Positions 1-10,726 of a DNA stretch of 64,000 bases are shown here, in pieces; positions within the stretch are counted from its first letter, which is position 1; each line of letters starts with the position of its first letter. A model generated the notes under the pieces. The model saw only the letters and a list, made by a program, of their open reading frames with translations. It ran no database searches and had not been told where the DNA came from. The position numbers and the translations under genes were made by a program. Source of the stretch: Guillardia theta CCMP2712 (Eukaryota; Cryptophyceae; Pyrenomonadales; Geminigeraceae); NCBI RefSeq assembly GCF_000315625.1, contig NW_005434633.1, positions 193,367 to 257,366 on the forward strand, read 5' to 3'.

Positions 1-43
1 AGGAGGGTGGGGAAGAGGAGGGATTCTTCAAGAAGTGTCTTAC

Positions 44-615
44 GTTGACAGTCGCGAGATTCTTGAAGGCAGAAGGCTGAGCAGGGCCCATGGTCATTGT
101 TGATCCTACGTACTCCCAGTGTTTCTTCTTCTGCTCAGTCTCCTGCTTGTCCATGTTTGCTATCAGCTCTTCGATCTCTGCTATCAACGGCTGAACCTGC
201 ACACGTGACCCAGTCAGCACGTCAACCACCGCCAATGACGTCATCAGAGGGCTCGTCTCACCGCGTAAAACTCTGCTTCGACAAGCATCGACTGCAACTT
301 GGACTTGTTGGTCTTGTCGATGGCCAGGTGCGTGCACTGGGACCTCAGGTAGTTGAGGACGTAGCTGAAGAGTTTTGCTGCCAGCCATGTCAGCAACTTC
401 ATCTGCTCGTTCCCTACCGGCTCACGGTCTCTATCGATGAACAAGTTCCCCTTAGCGTCCCTCTGCCCCCCAAAGTTCCCCCCGATCAAGACGGAGAAGA
501 AAGAGGGCCCGGCTGCCTCCAAAGTCTCCCGGGAGGTAGAGAAGAACTGTCCTCCGACATTCAGCTGAATAATCTTGTTGGCGCTCGATCCCTCCGCATC
601 TGCTACTGTATACAT
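44..615 (-). CDS. KCTD-like BTB/POZ (T1) domain protein, 3' end outside window
   Basis: Exons 426-615, 262-377 and 44-196, read leftward. The last exon ends at a GTAAGAC donor, so the gene continues beyond position 1. Residues 15-100 form a potassium-channel T1-type BTB domain: IIQLNVGGQFFST near the start, then IDRDPKLFSYVLNYLRS across the first splice, then a motif ending EAEFYA. Removing the 48-base GTGAGC...GCAG intron (378-425) converts a disrupted motif into the canonical one, and it is a multiple of three, so retention would not break the frame. The 65-base second intron (197-261) has GTGAGA and GTGCAG ends. The following exon encodes a charged, probably helical segment rich in Glu, Lys and Gln. 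KCTD proteins typically oligomerise and act as cullin-3 adaptors or channel regulators; which applies here cannot be told. Confidence 0.85.
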
Positions 616-1682
616 TGACGAGAAGTGCCCTCTTGTTGTGAGTTGTTGGATAAACTGAGAACATCAGTCAGAAACAATGATGAAGGAAAAGTTGATTGCA
701 AAAATGTATGAAAACATAATTAAGTACGAGATAACATCTCTCAGCGCGTGCGATGGTCTAACACAAGTATGCGATCGAAGATCAGAGGATTACAGAATAA
801 GATCTTTTGTAGGAAACGAGGAAATGAGGAAATAAAATCATCGACGAATGAAAAGGCGATAGCATAACGATGTGGAGGAATGCAGAATGAGGTCGTAAGG
901 TCGGAAAGACAATGGTCGCTGATACCAAAGAGATGACATAGAGAACGCAACTCGGTGAAAGAGAAGAAGAAACACACAAGGAAAGAGCAAGGAAAAGGAG
1001 AAGAAGATAAGAAAAGAATTTGGAACGAAGCATGAGCAGGAAGGGAGCTAAGGACCAGGACGGAGCGAGCAAAAACTGAGAGAAGCATAAAGTTGGCAAG
1101 GAAAGGATGACGATGACCAGGAAGGGAGGGGAGGAGGGGAGAGCAGGAGAAGAAGACATGGAAGAGGGAGGGAGGGAGGGAAGGAGGGAGGGAGGGAGGG
1201 AGAGGGGGAGGAGGAGGGAGGGAGAGAAGAATTCTAGCATACACACGCCTCTCACACGCCTCATCCGTTCGAATTCGAATTATTTCAGTTCGGTACCCCC
1301 AGTATGAGTACCCTACCCTAATTTGAAAGGGTATATCTTTTATGACCCCATCATGTATAAAGAAAAAAGGGGGTTTAAATTGTAACAAGATCACCACCGG
1401 TGGGACAATTACCCCACAACTTGATCACCCCCATCACCCTACCCCCATCAAAACAACCCACCCTGATTTTTCAACGTCTTCTGGACCCTACGAAACACGA
1501 AGATGTTTAATTGGAAGTACCCCTCTATTATCATCCTTTTTTCAGAGAAATATACCGGTACACTATACTACCCACCCTAACAAATTGAATATTCCCCCTT
1601 TTCTGAAGAGCAAAGTTTGTTTCACGTACAATGATGGATGTCATTGTTTTTTTTCGGGGGAGATGAAGATGAAGATGATGAA

Positions 1683-1723
<41 letters not shown>

Positions 1724-2275
1724 CGACGACGAAGATGAAGATGAAGATGAAGAATGAAGATGAAGATGATGTTGATTGACAATAATGTTGCAGAGCACAC
1801 GATGACAGGCAGCGATGGGAATATCAATCAACATTGCCATGATCGGCGAATGCGGGAGACTGGAGAAGACCATTTCTTTCGAAGAGCAGATGGATCATGT
1901 AATAGGATCCATGAATGAAACCAGGCCCACTGGTATGATTAAGTCATGAAAGGATGACGTAGAAAACACACGCCGAGCATGTTTCTTTCCACATATGAGG
2001 TTTAACCACAGCGAAATCAACATAGAAAAGAATCGAATCGTGATAAAAAACCAACCTGAACCTGACATCTGCACAGACCAGCTGCATGATCCGAAAAGAC
2101 GTCGCCCACCGTTCATTTTTGTCGTTCCTTGCCGCTTGTGGAGATAGACTCCTTCCTTGAGCTGGTTCATTGCTGGGCACAGCTGCATGCGTGTCTTGGA
2201 GAGAACAAGTTTAACATTCCAACATTTCCCTTTCGACAGAATCGTTCAAAATGGGTCTGGAAAGCTCCAACGCCA
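616..2275. other. Gap with purine and GAT repeats, possible unresolved minus-strand exons
   Basis: No gene is supported here. It holds a GGGA-rich purine tract (about 1154-1229), a stretch with TACCC/GGTAC words (1290-1620) and a GAT/ATG microsatellite (about 1664-1775). Open reading on the minus strand at about 1897-2190 has some coding look, and a CATGCAG acceptor near 2193 could join it to the R3H-ankyrin gene on its right as extra 3' exons. Frames do not connect convincingly, so no gene is called. Confidence 0.55.
1664..1775. repeat. GAT/ATG trinucleotide microsatellite
   Basis: Nearly pure GAT (ATG, GAA-interrupted) repeats run for about 110 bases. The open frames across it encode only homopolymers of Met, Asp, Ser or His and are not considered genes. 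Confidence 0.9.
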
Positions 2276-4472
2276 TCAGAGCTTCCTGACTGGCCGAAAA
2301 TCCATTTCTTCATAGTCCTCGTCGTCGACTACCGCTCGTCCACGCGGAATCGTCATCATCTTCTCGGCTGCTGCCGCTGCCTCCTTGTCTGCAGCGACGC
2401 CACGGATCTTGGCAAGCTCATTCTCACGGTCTCCCACCTCAAAGGTGTTGCTGTCAAAGGCAGGGCCCTTCCCTATGATTCCTCTGCGATTCATGCCTGC
2501 TGCATTCCCTGCCCCACCAGCTCGCCAGTCATTTTCTGGAGGGACTTGTGGGCCCTTCTGTAAGGGAGCTGAGCCTCGCCCCACTTGACCCTGAGCGCTC
2601 CTCCAGTTTCCTCCCATCTCTTCTCGTGGCTCTGCGAGCAATCCGAACTGACCCCCTTTGGGTGACTGTGCAGCTGCTCTCCAATTGACATTCTGATCGT
2701 TTGCAGGGGCAGGCCGGGATCCCATATCTCCGTTCCTCCAACCACCTGACGGAGCCGAGCCAAAGTTGTTCCCGGGCTTGTTCGTCAAAATTCCAGGGTC
2801 CCGTCGCTCCATGTACGCCGGTCCAGGTGACCGCCCTCCGTAACCTCCTGCTCCTGGTGACGGCATCTGAGCCCCATTGCCACCTCGCCAGTTGTCTGTC
2901 GGAGCTGAGAGGATTCCACCTTGCCTGCATGCCAGTCAGGAGATATCCATGAGTGCTTGAGAAATCTTGCCTGAATCCTGCCTGAGGAGGACCGGCGGGA
3001 GGGGGCGGCCCCCCGAAGCCACGGCTCTTAGGCGGAACCCCTCGGCCATTCATCCCAGGAGGAGCCTGACCTGCCCTTGGCTTCACAAGGCCAATCTCTC
3101 GACCACCATTGCGCTCCAGCACGTCAATCACAGATCGAATCGATGGTCCAAACCCATCCTGCCTGCAAATGGCCATGGCCGATCGTCCATACCCGTCTGG
3201 TTCGTTCACCCGAGCACCCACTTGCAACAGGTAATCCACCATTTCAGCTGGTGAACAGGAGGGAGATCCAGCCCCAAGGCATGCGGCGTGCAAAGCAAGC
3301 TGGTTCTTTTGCTTGGATGTCACGTGCAGGATTGAAGGATCCACCGAGAGAATGTCATCGACTGTCGCTCTGTCACCCTCAGCTGCTGCTGTACAGAGCC
3401 GATCTGCACTTTCGTGCCTGTCCCCGTTCGAGTTAGCAAAGCTGAATATGGAACCCAAAGAAATGTAAGATATGACCTGATGACCAACGCTAGCACTTCA
3501 TCTGACATGTTTCGATTGGCAATCATCTCTTGGATGTCCACTTTTGTCAGATTTGAAAGGTCATTGGCTTCAGCTTTAATCCAATTCCATATCTGTTCAG
3601 CATCGCCTGCCATGCGCGATTTTTGTTGAGAAAACAAACTTAGCAAAATTGAGATACACACGTCGTTCTTGCGGAGTCAGATTGGATGCGATTGAAGCGG
3701 GGGCCCTTTGGGTGGTGGAAGGGGCAAAAACTGATAAAAATCTATCCACGTTGTAACCTTGGGAAACTGCACCCAAACCTATGCAGGAGAAATCATTCCT
3801 TCATAATAGTTATCGTGAGGCTTTAACCTTGATTCTTGGCAACATTTAACAATTGGGCCCGGATCTCTCTCGTTAAGGAAGGTGAAAACTCAAGGACAGC
3901 TCTGTTGTCCTCAGCGAGTATCCTCGAAAACCATTCGAAGAGATTTGTGACCTGGAAGGATTTCTAAGGGAAACAAAAGCCTCTAGATTCAAGTACATTT
4001 GGTGGCGGGTTCTCTGCAGAAAAAGGTTGGATAGGGAGGGACAACTTCGCTATCTGCGAAATAATCAGTACCAACAATCAGATCATCAAACATCGTCAAA
4101 TACCTCAACGCATTCGTCGTTCTTAAATTCCACATTCTCAGGGAATTCATAGGCAAGCTGAGAAAGAGAGATGTCAGCAAGAGTGCGTGGAGGGTTCTCT
4201 ACGATCAAACACCTCCAGGCCCTCCAAATCAACTTGTCTCGTCGTCTTCAAAGAGATATTCACGGTTGCTGTCTCCAAGTTTATATCCAGCGAACTCAAT
4301 GCTGTGACTTCTGATCCGTCTCCTTCACCACTGGCCATCTTCCTTCGCAAACTCGGGGGTACATATCTCTTACTCGTACTTTCTTCCAGGGAGTTTTCAG
4401 CCTCATCCTGCAATTTCGAAATCAGAGAGTCTTTCACGCAAACAGCAAGAAAGGGCCAACCTTCGGTTCCAT
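2276..4472 (-). CDS. R3H domain and ankyrin-repeat protein, nine exons
   Basis: Exons, in reading order: 4461-4472, 4213-4407, 4104-4157, 3997-4053, 3828-3951, 3662-3778, 3477-3606, 2971-3417, 2276-2924 (1785 coding bases, 594 residues). Every junction keeps frame and introns are 45-59 bases. The first exon has only 12 bases (Met-Glu-Pro-Lys). Residues about 110-165 resemble an R3H single-strand nucleic-acid-binding domain (FSPSLTREIRAQLLNVAKNQG). Residues about 231-340 carry ankyrin-like repeats, including LALHAACLGAG and VDYLLQVGARVNEPDGYG. The tail is Gly/Pro/Arg-rich with repeated NWR motifs, typical of low-complexity RNA-binding regions. The last intron (2925-2970) is GC-AG. An RNA-related role is inferred from R3H plus the Gly/Arg tail. 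Further 3' exons below 2276 are possible. The reading DFRPVRKL-stop is the simplest end. Confidence 0.85.
2925..2970 (-). other. GC-AG intron of the R3H-ankyrin gene
   Basis: The frame before it and the frame after it (which has a TGA just upstream of 2924) can only be joined by cutting at CAG|GCAAGA and GCAG|GCAAGG. This restores continuous coding into the NWR-rich tail. The intron is 46 bases, has a CTGAC branch-like site, and CAGGCAAG occurs at both boundaries. Confidence 0.75.
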
Positions 4473-4479
4473 CGAACAA

Positions 4480-5758
4480 TTAGAGTTTCCTTTCAACAGC
4501 TACCCAACAATCCAAAATGTTTTCCAGCAAGCTATACAGAAGCAAAAGTTCAGTGAGTACGTGAAACTCAAGAATTCAAATACAGATATCCTATACCCAT
4601 CTATCTGCATAGAAAAGAACCTTGCAGGTGTAGCCAAAAGAATTCTCAGTCCTCTCATCTACGATTGGAGAGCATTTTCACGATACAGATATCAGACTTC
4701 AGGGGTACGGTCCCGCCATTCATAAAGGATCCCACAAGTAAAAAGAAGTTGCGAAAAATCCGACAAAAAAAGGACACATCCAAGAGGGAAACAGCAACAA
4801 GCTAGCGTAACCCGATCAAGGTCAGGATGAGGCCGTTTGAGAGAGCGAAGGGGCAGAGAGGAGCAACAGGAGAGCGAATGGCGGGAAGTGAACATGAAGG
4901 CTGCGGCGCCGGGGCTGACCGCCGCCATTGCAAGAGGATGTTGCATGCGGCGCTAATGCCATCATTAGAAGGGGGTAGGGTACCTTACCCCACCAACAAA
5001 ATTCTTGCAACCAAGGGGTCATCTACTACCATACCCAACAATTTCCAAGTAAAAAAGTGTTAAATATGGGGTGCGTGTAGTCAATAAATGTGAATTAGTA
5101 GGGTAGGTAATCAAACGTACGGGTGTTTTAGCCTTGGGGGTGGGATTTACAGAGATGCGTCTGGGGGGGGGAAGGTAAATGAAAGTTGGAAGAAGATATT
5201 TAAAAACTCTCCAGTTTATTTCAATTTCTAGATATAAATTAGAAATAATGAATTTCTTGAACTTTAACCGAAATCTGACCCCTGGCGCCAAAAAGTATTC
5301 CTGGTACCCTACCGGTTACTTTGGAGGGAAATTTCTTGTCAATCAAATAGCTAGTTCTCCTGTTGAGATTTTCCGGTAGGGTTATCCATTTTGTGAACTC
5401 ATACAGACGATGGCGAAGCAAGGGGCGGGCTCGGTGGCAAGGTAAAACTTTGAAAACTTTCAAACCCGAAAACTCCATTCCAAAGTTCTCAAACTCCGGA
5501 AGTTTCGTATCGGAAATAGATCATGCAGAGCGCCGTGCACTTCTACGGCACTGAAGCACACAAGACAAGTAGACTCTGATCCTCCTCCTTCTCCTCCTTC
5601 TCCTCCTTCTCCTCCTTCCCCTCGTTGCCGCCCTCTCCTCGCCCTCTCAGATCTCTTTCATCCCCTTGCTCGGTTTCTGTTCCTGCCCCTGCCCTTAGCT
5701 CCTCCTTCCACTCGTCACTGCCCCCTCTCTTCCAGACTTTCTCCTGTGAACCTTCCCA
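4480..5758. other. Intergenic gap rich in GGTAGGGTA-type words
   Basis: No gene is supported. 4970-5400 contains repeated GGTAGGGTACC, GTACCCTACC and related words. 5440-5500 has AACTTTGAAAACTTTC-like A/T-rich direct repeats. 5577-5632 is a CTC-rich pyrimidine tract just ahead of the next gene and may be part of its promoter. Confidence 0.6.
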
Positions 5759-7118
5759 ATGTCGCCTGTGCCAACACCATCTCATCCTATTATGTCGCTC
5801 TCATCACATGTGAGCAAAGAAACCCACGGGAATGGGGAGGACGCAGCTTCGTCGCCTAGTGCGTCCTTGAACCAGGGCATGGACTCGACATCAACTTCTC
5901 TGAGGAGGCTAGTCGTCATCTCAACTTCGGCACTACTTGCTGTCTCTCTCATTGTTGTCTTCGTTGCAGACAGCATGTACGAGCACGCAGAAGGCGGTCC
6001 AGTCTCGCAGCTCCAGAAGTCTTCAACAGAGATCCTTTCTCTGGAATCGAAGTTGAAGTTGCAGACCGACAAGTTGAACCAGGTCGTCAAGAATTATGAC
6101 TCGATCAAGGCGCAGGAGAAGAAGCTTCAAGTTGAGGAGGCAAAGCTGCGCACAGAAGCAAGCAGCATCCGCTCTTTGGTCCATGAGGCCAGGAACTCTG
6201 CCATCAAGACCAAGTATGAGATTCACAACCTGAAAGCTGCCGATTTCTCCAAGGCCATGTTCGAGAGCCACAGGAAGGAGAAGGCTCGAAAGAACATCGC
6301 AAAGAAGGCAAGGATGCACGCGCCTGTGAACGAAGCTCCTCACCCTCCTCCTCCCGCTGCTCGCCATCCCACAGCAGCTCAAGCTGTGCACGGAAAGGCC
6401 CCTGTCACCCCTCTCGTCAAGGCACAGGTCGTGGCTCCCCCGATGCCAGTCTATGCCGCCAAGCCGCTGATCGAGCAGGCGCCTAAGGTTGTGAGCCGAC
6501 CGGCGTTACCTCCTCGCGCTGTCAGCCCTGTCTACGTGCGATCAGTCCCAGAACATGCGATCAGAGCTCAGGTGGCGCAGCAGCAGCTGCCGATTGCCCG
6601 ACAGGTACGAGCAGCTGCCGTGATGTTTCCTCAGTACGAGATGAACGGAGAGAACTCAATCTGGAAACCGGTAAGGAAGAACGCATTGCAGCAGTGATGG
6701 CGACTGAAGCATTCACAGCTCCGCATGCCTGTAGTGATCACAAACCAGCCCAGTGACGCCTATCGTCCTCCTCAGGTGTTACAATCACCGGGATGACCTC
6801 ACTCTCTGACCTTCGTGACGTCCAGTCCCTCGATCAAGCCACCGACTCAGCAGAGCAGAACGCAGTCCGAGCGCAGCAGCTCGCCTTCCTCCGGTCCCCC
6901 CAGTATGAGCGCCGGATGAAGGAGACGCAGCGGAGGCAGATGGTGAGATCAGAGTTATGGGAGTCTTTGTTCCCCTTCTAACTTCTCTTGGCAGGAGGCT
7001 ACCAACTCTCCTTTCCCCCTCCTTCCAAGGCTCCGACCTCTCGGTAAACCCTCGCAGCTGACGTCACCTGGCTGAATCTCTCTTGCAGGCCCCGAAGCTG
7101 CGGACCCCTAGACCTTGA
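5759..7118 (+). CDS. Single-pass membrane protein with coiled coil
   Basis: Exons 5759-6670, 6719-6775, 6826-6942, 7089-7118 (371 residues). Introns are 48, 50 and 146 bases with GTAAGG, GTGTTA and GTGAGA donors; all are phase 0. One strong hydrophobic segment (residues about 50-70, LVVISTSALLAVSLIVVFVA) follows a Ser/Thr-rich head with no cleavable signal, suggesting a type II membrane protein. Residues about 80-150 are heptad-like (coiled coil), followed by a basic patch and a Pro/Ala/Val-rich region. The C-terminus, after splicing, is hydrophilic. An alternative Met start lies at 5791. I do not recognise the family. AATAAA follows at 7140. Confidence 0.7.
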
Positions 7119-7139
7119 AGGATATTCTTTCCATGTTCG

Positions 7140-7145
7140 AATAAA
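7140..7145 (+). promoter_or_regulatory. AATAAA polyadenylation signal
   Basis: AATAAA lies 22 bases after the stop codon of the coiled-coil membrane protein, a normal position for 3'-end processing. Confidence 0.6.
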
Positions 7146-7373
7146 GTCTTCAAAAATCAGTGCCCGATGATCCTTTCAGACAAGAAGAAACGACACTGAT
7201 GATATGCTGCTTGAGGTTCTGCCTCTAACTAGTTAACCGAGCAGTCACGTATGGTGACATCTTTCAGTATGCAGTGGAAGAAAACGGGCAGTTCTCGGAA
7301 ATTGAATTCACTGCTAAGTTTAATGAAGTTGCGGCCAGCAGCACCAGTTCTCGGTATTCTACAAAATTCCAGT

Positions 7374-9027
7374 TTACCGCGTGCCAGGAGCTCCGGGTCT
7401 GAGGCCTGACGTCAGAACGAGCCAACACACAGTAAACGGAAAACTTACGCTCCAGGGGCACCAGGAGATCCGCTTGCTCCTGAGCAGACAGACAAGTAAG
7501 TTCCGGCTCGTCACTCTCCCTTCCTCCCTCCCGCACCTGAGGGTCCAGCGGCTCCCGCACCACCAGGGGCACCATGAGCACCAGGGGCTCCCGTCTGCAC
7601 CTCTAGTCAGACAAGAGACAAGCACGTGGGAATGTTCTTACGGCTCCGTTGCCACCTGCAGGGCCCGCCGGACCCGGGGCTCCGTTGGATCCAGAAACTC
7701 CTGCAGTACCAGCAGGTCCGGCTTGACCCGCAGGTCCAGCAGCACCCTGTGAAGAGCAAGCCGATCATTGGTGAGCCAGGAGAGCATCACATCCTGTACC
7801 TGAGCTCCTTGCGGGCCCTGGACGCCACTCTGTCCAGGAGGACCAGCGGGGCCAGTCTGTCCGTGCAGGCCGTTGGCTCCAGCCGGGCCGGGAGGGCCCG
7901 AAGGACCATCGGGTCCCATGGGTCCGGGAATTCCTGATGGACCCTAAACTCACGTGTCAGAAACATTTCGTGGAGGAATTGGGAAGACAACATCACCTGG
8001 ACTCCAGGTGGGCCCGGAGGACCAGTGGGTCCCATAGGGCCGTCGGTTCCCTTCTGTCCTGGAACTCCTGCCGGGCCCATCGGGCCCATCGGGCCCATCG
8101 GACCCATAGGGCCAGCAGGTCCCTGGATGGAATGTCCCGGCTCTCCACGAGGTCCTTCTCTGCCTGGATCTCCCTTCAAGCCTTGAGGCCCAGGCTGACC
8201 CGGCAAGCCCGCAGGTCCCGGAGGACCGGCGGGGCCAGTGTGACCGGAGGGGCCTCTTGGACCGACAGGACCCGGGGGGCCCGGACGTCCCTCAATTCCA
8301 GGAGGTCCAGCAGGGCCCGCGGGACCAGCAGGGCCAGTCTTGCCCATTGGGCCCATGGGTCCCATGGGTCCTATGAGGTGTCAAAAGGAGAAGGTGGCTG
8401 GCACGAGGTTCTTCACTCACCGACAGGGCCCGGCAGACCAGTCTTGCCAGGAGCACCTGGATAACCACGAGGTCCACGTGGACCAGGGATGGGAGGCTGC
8501 TGGCTCAGACGCATGTAGTTCCTCTCGAGCCTGAATGCTCAAATCAGCACTGACATACCGTAGAGAACAAGCATACTACCTCTCGTACTTCCTGCGGAGA
8601 GCATGATTTTTGGTCTCAAGATCATCGAGTTCCTCCTTGTCAGAAGACTTGACGTTCTGCAGCTTCTTCTCTGCAGCGCTCAACTCGGAATATCTGACAA
8701 AACCGGAATCAAAAAACTAAAGAACGAATTCCCTCAGCTACTCACGCAGAGTTTACACGTCCTTCAAGGTAGACAACTTCTTCTTGAACAGTCGGAACAA
8801 TTTGCTGAGTAACTGTGGTGGTGGTAGCTCCACAGCCGTAAGTCCCAATGACACAATTGACAGGACCAAAGAGAGCCATGGGAGACTGGCGACCCTGACG
8901 AAATCATAAGTCAGCATATACAACTGAACCATTCCGCTCTCACGTAGGGTGTGGAAACGGTTGCAATCAGTACAGCTGCTGAAACAGTGGCAAGGAAAGC
9001 AGCTGTGGGCCGTAGCCACCGCTGCAT
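7374..9027 (-). CDS. Secreted collagen-like protein, ten exons
   Basis: Exons in reading order: 8944-9027, 8746-8894, 8580-8693, 8421-8530, 7997-8370, 7800-7943, 7642-7746, 7537-7600, 7449-7479, 7374-7398 (1200 coding bases, 399 residues). Introns are 41-57 bases. A signal peptide is clear: [11 protein letters not shown] then [16 protein letters not shown]. Residues about 29-78 contain a few Cys and Thr, then residues about 79-125 form a charged coiled coil, then Gly-X-Y triplets fill most of residues 140-399, with long GPMGPMGPM and GPAGPAGP runs. The triplet frame is preserved across all six junctions in the helix. The coiled coil may nucleate trimerisation, as in other collagens (known). 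The protein is presumably extracellular or a component of a cell covering (inferred). Confidence 0.92.
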
Positions 9028-10726
9028 GTAACCTGAAAGAAGACAAGTCAGGAAATGCAACTACCAGTCGATTCGGCAGCACTTCGCTACATGCTGCACA
9101 AAGATGTCTAGGCCTCTCTTCTCCTGATTCAAATCAAATACATCGACTACAACTGTTTTCAATGACTGCATCGACATGCTTTAAACCCCATACTTCGAAC
9201 AAAAAGCCATGAAACCCCTTCACTCTCCACTCGATCCGAACAGATAGTACACTTCTTGTCAGGTTGCAAGCAACTGGATGTCCTCCACACAACAGCAAAG
9301 CATTGCAGCAACTCCAACTATCACTCATGATACATTCAATTTTCATCGCTCATGCAAATGTCCATTGTCCTTCCTGCTATCTCTTATTCACAGTCTCACA
9401 GCCTCTCATTGAAACTTTGCATGCCTGAAAGCTTTCTGGTAGTTCCTTCATTGCTAGTCTAGCTGTTCATTCGCATCCTTCTAAATTCCTGTATCGTTTA
9501 TATATTGATACCATACGTTTCCTCTTTTCATATTTCAATACCCTTGCCTACAATTTTCGCTTGCAACCGAACACAACATAGCTTCAGGTGAGAAAGAACC
9601 TTCAACTCATCCCTTCAACGGTCCCTCCTTCCTCTCCTTTCAGCTCTCTTCTTCTGTCTCATTGTTTCTTCCTCCTCTTGCGACGTCACTCTCCCCGTGC
9701 TCTCTACCACCACCTCCTCCTCCTCCGGCCCCGCTTACCTCGCCCTCTGCTCATGACGCTTAGCTCCACTGCGAAGAGCCGCGCTAAAAATCACTCAAAT
9801 GTGACGGTTATTTCACGGTTATTCCATTTCGGCGGACTCCCGGGCCCGAGCCCGGCCGGGACCGCCGGGTGCCGGGCAGCCTGAGGCAGTCACAGTCACT
9901 GCCACGGTCCGGCGGCCCGGAGCCTCCGAAGCGGCTCAGCCCTCCGAGCGTGATGATCCGGGGTGACGGTGTCGGACCGGGAGAGCCGGGCCCGCTGTCC
10001 ATCAGTGCTTAACTTTGAGTAAAGAAGAAGTGCGGCAGTGACTTGTGACTTGCACGGTGATCAGAGCAAACTTGCTGGACAGGCGAGTCCGGCCCGGGGC
10101 CAAGCCTGGACGTGTTAAGGGTATTGTTGATAGATGTGATATGTATAGTTATACATGGTAATGGGATTTAACTGACAGTTTCTAGATGGGTAGGGTACAG
10201 GGTAGGGTAGGCCTGGAGGGGGGGTGGTAGAGACTGCCGATACGGGTGTGAAGTTTTATCGGGGGACGATCCTGTCTGTTGTATCCTTACGTAAGCCCAT
10301 GTGATCTTGACTTGTGTTGCTTCTTCTGATCTCAACATCTCTCTTTGCTCTCTACCCTATGCTCGTGCTCACCTACCTGCGTACGTTCTCCTCTTTTCTC
10401 AATCCTGTTCATTATCTCCAACCATTCCCTCTACTCTCAGTCAAGATTCATCACTCTGTGTCTTCCTCCTCCCCCCGTACTTTTTGAAGAGGAAATTAAA
10501 AAAGTCAAGGCAAGGAAGGGGACGTAAACAAGATGAGCGCAGGAGAAGCAGCAGATCAATTTCCTAGAAGCTCTTGAACAAGAGTAAGGCTAGTGTAGAG
10601 GTAGTGTAGAGGTCTCTCTGCTGATCCAGGATGCAGGTCTGAGGCTCGGAGGGGAGACGATTGGCGTGAGCGAAGGCTGTGAGGAGAGGAGATTCCTGTC
10701 CTTGCGCTGGAGGCGGCACAGGAAGG
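9028..10726. other. Intergenic gap with GC island
   Basis: No gene is seen. 9040-9600 is mixed sequence that could hold the collagen promoter. 9590-9760 is CT-rich. 9830-10010 is a GC island (CCCGGGCCCG, GGGTGACGGTG, GAGAGCCGGGCCC). 10180-10260 has GGTAGGGTACAGGGTAGGGTAGG words. Pyrimidine-rich sequence precedes the next gene. Confidence 0.6.

Noticed and set aside
1622-1873. Poly-Ser and poly-His frames
   Set aside because: Readings of the GAT/ATG microsatellite.
3320-3661. Separate small gene starting MAGDAEQ at 3613
   Set aside because: The Met lies in an intron end; the preceding exon joins in frame into the larger R3H-ankyrin gene.
4174-4479. Frame starting MFDGTEGWP as the N-terminus
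   Set aside because: A better start one frame over (Met-Glu-Pro-Lys, 4461-4472) splices in frame to the following exon.
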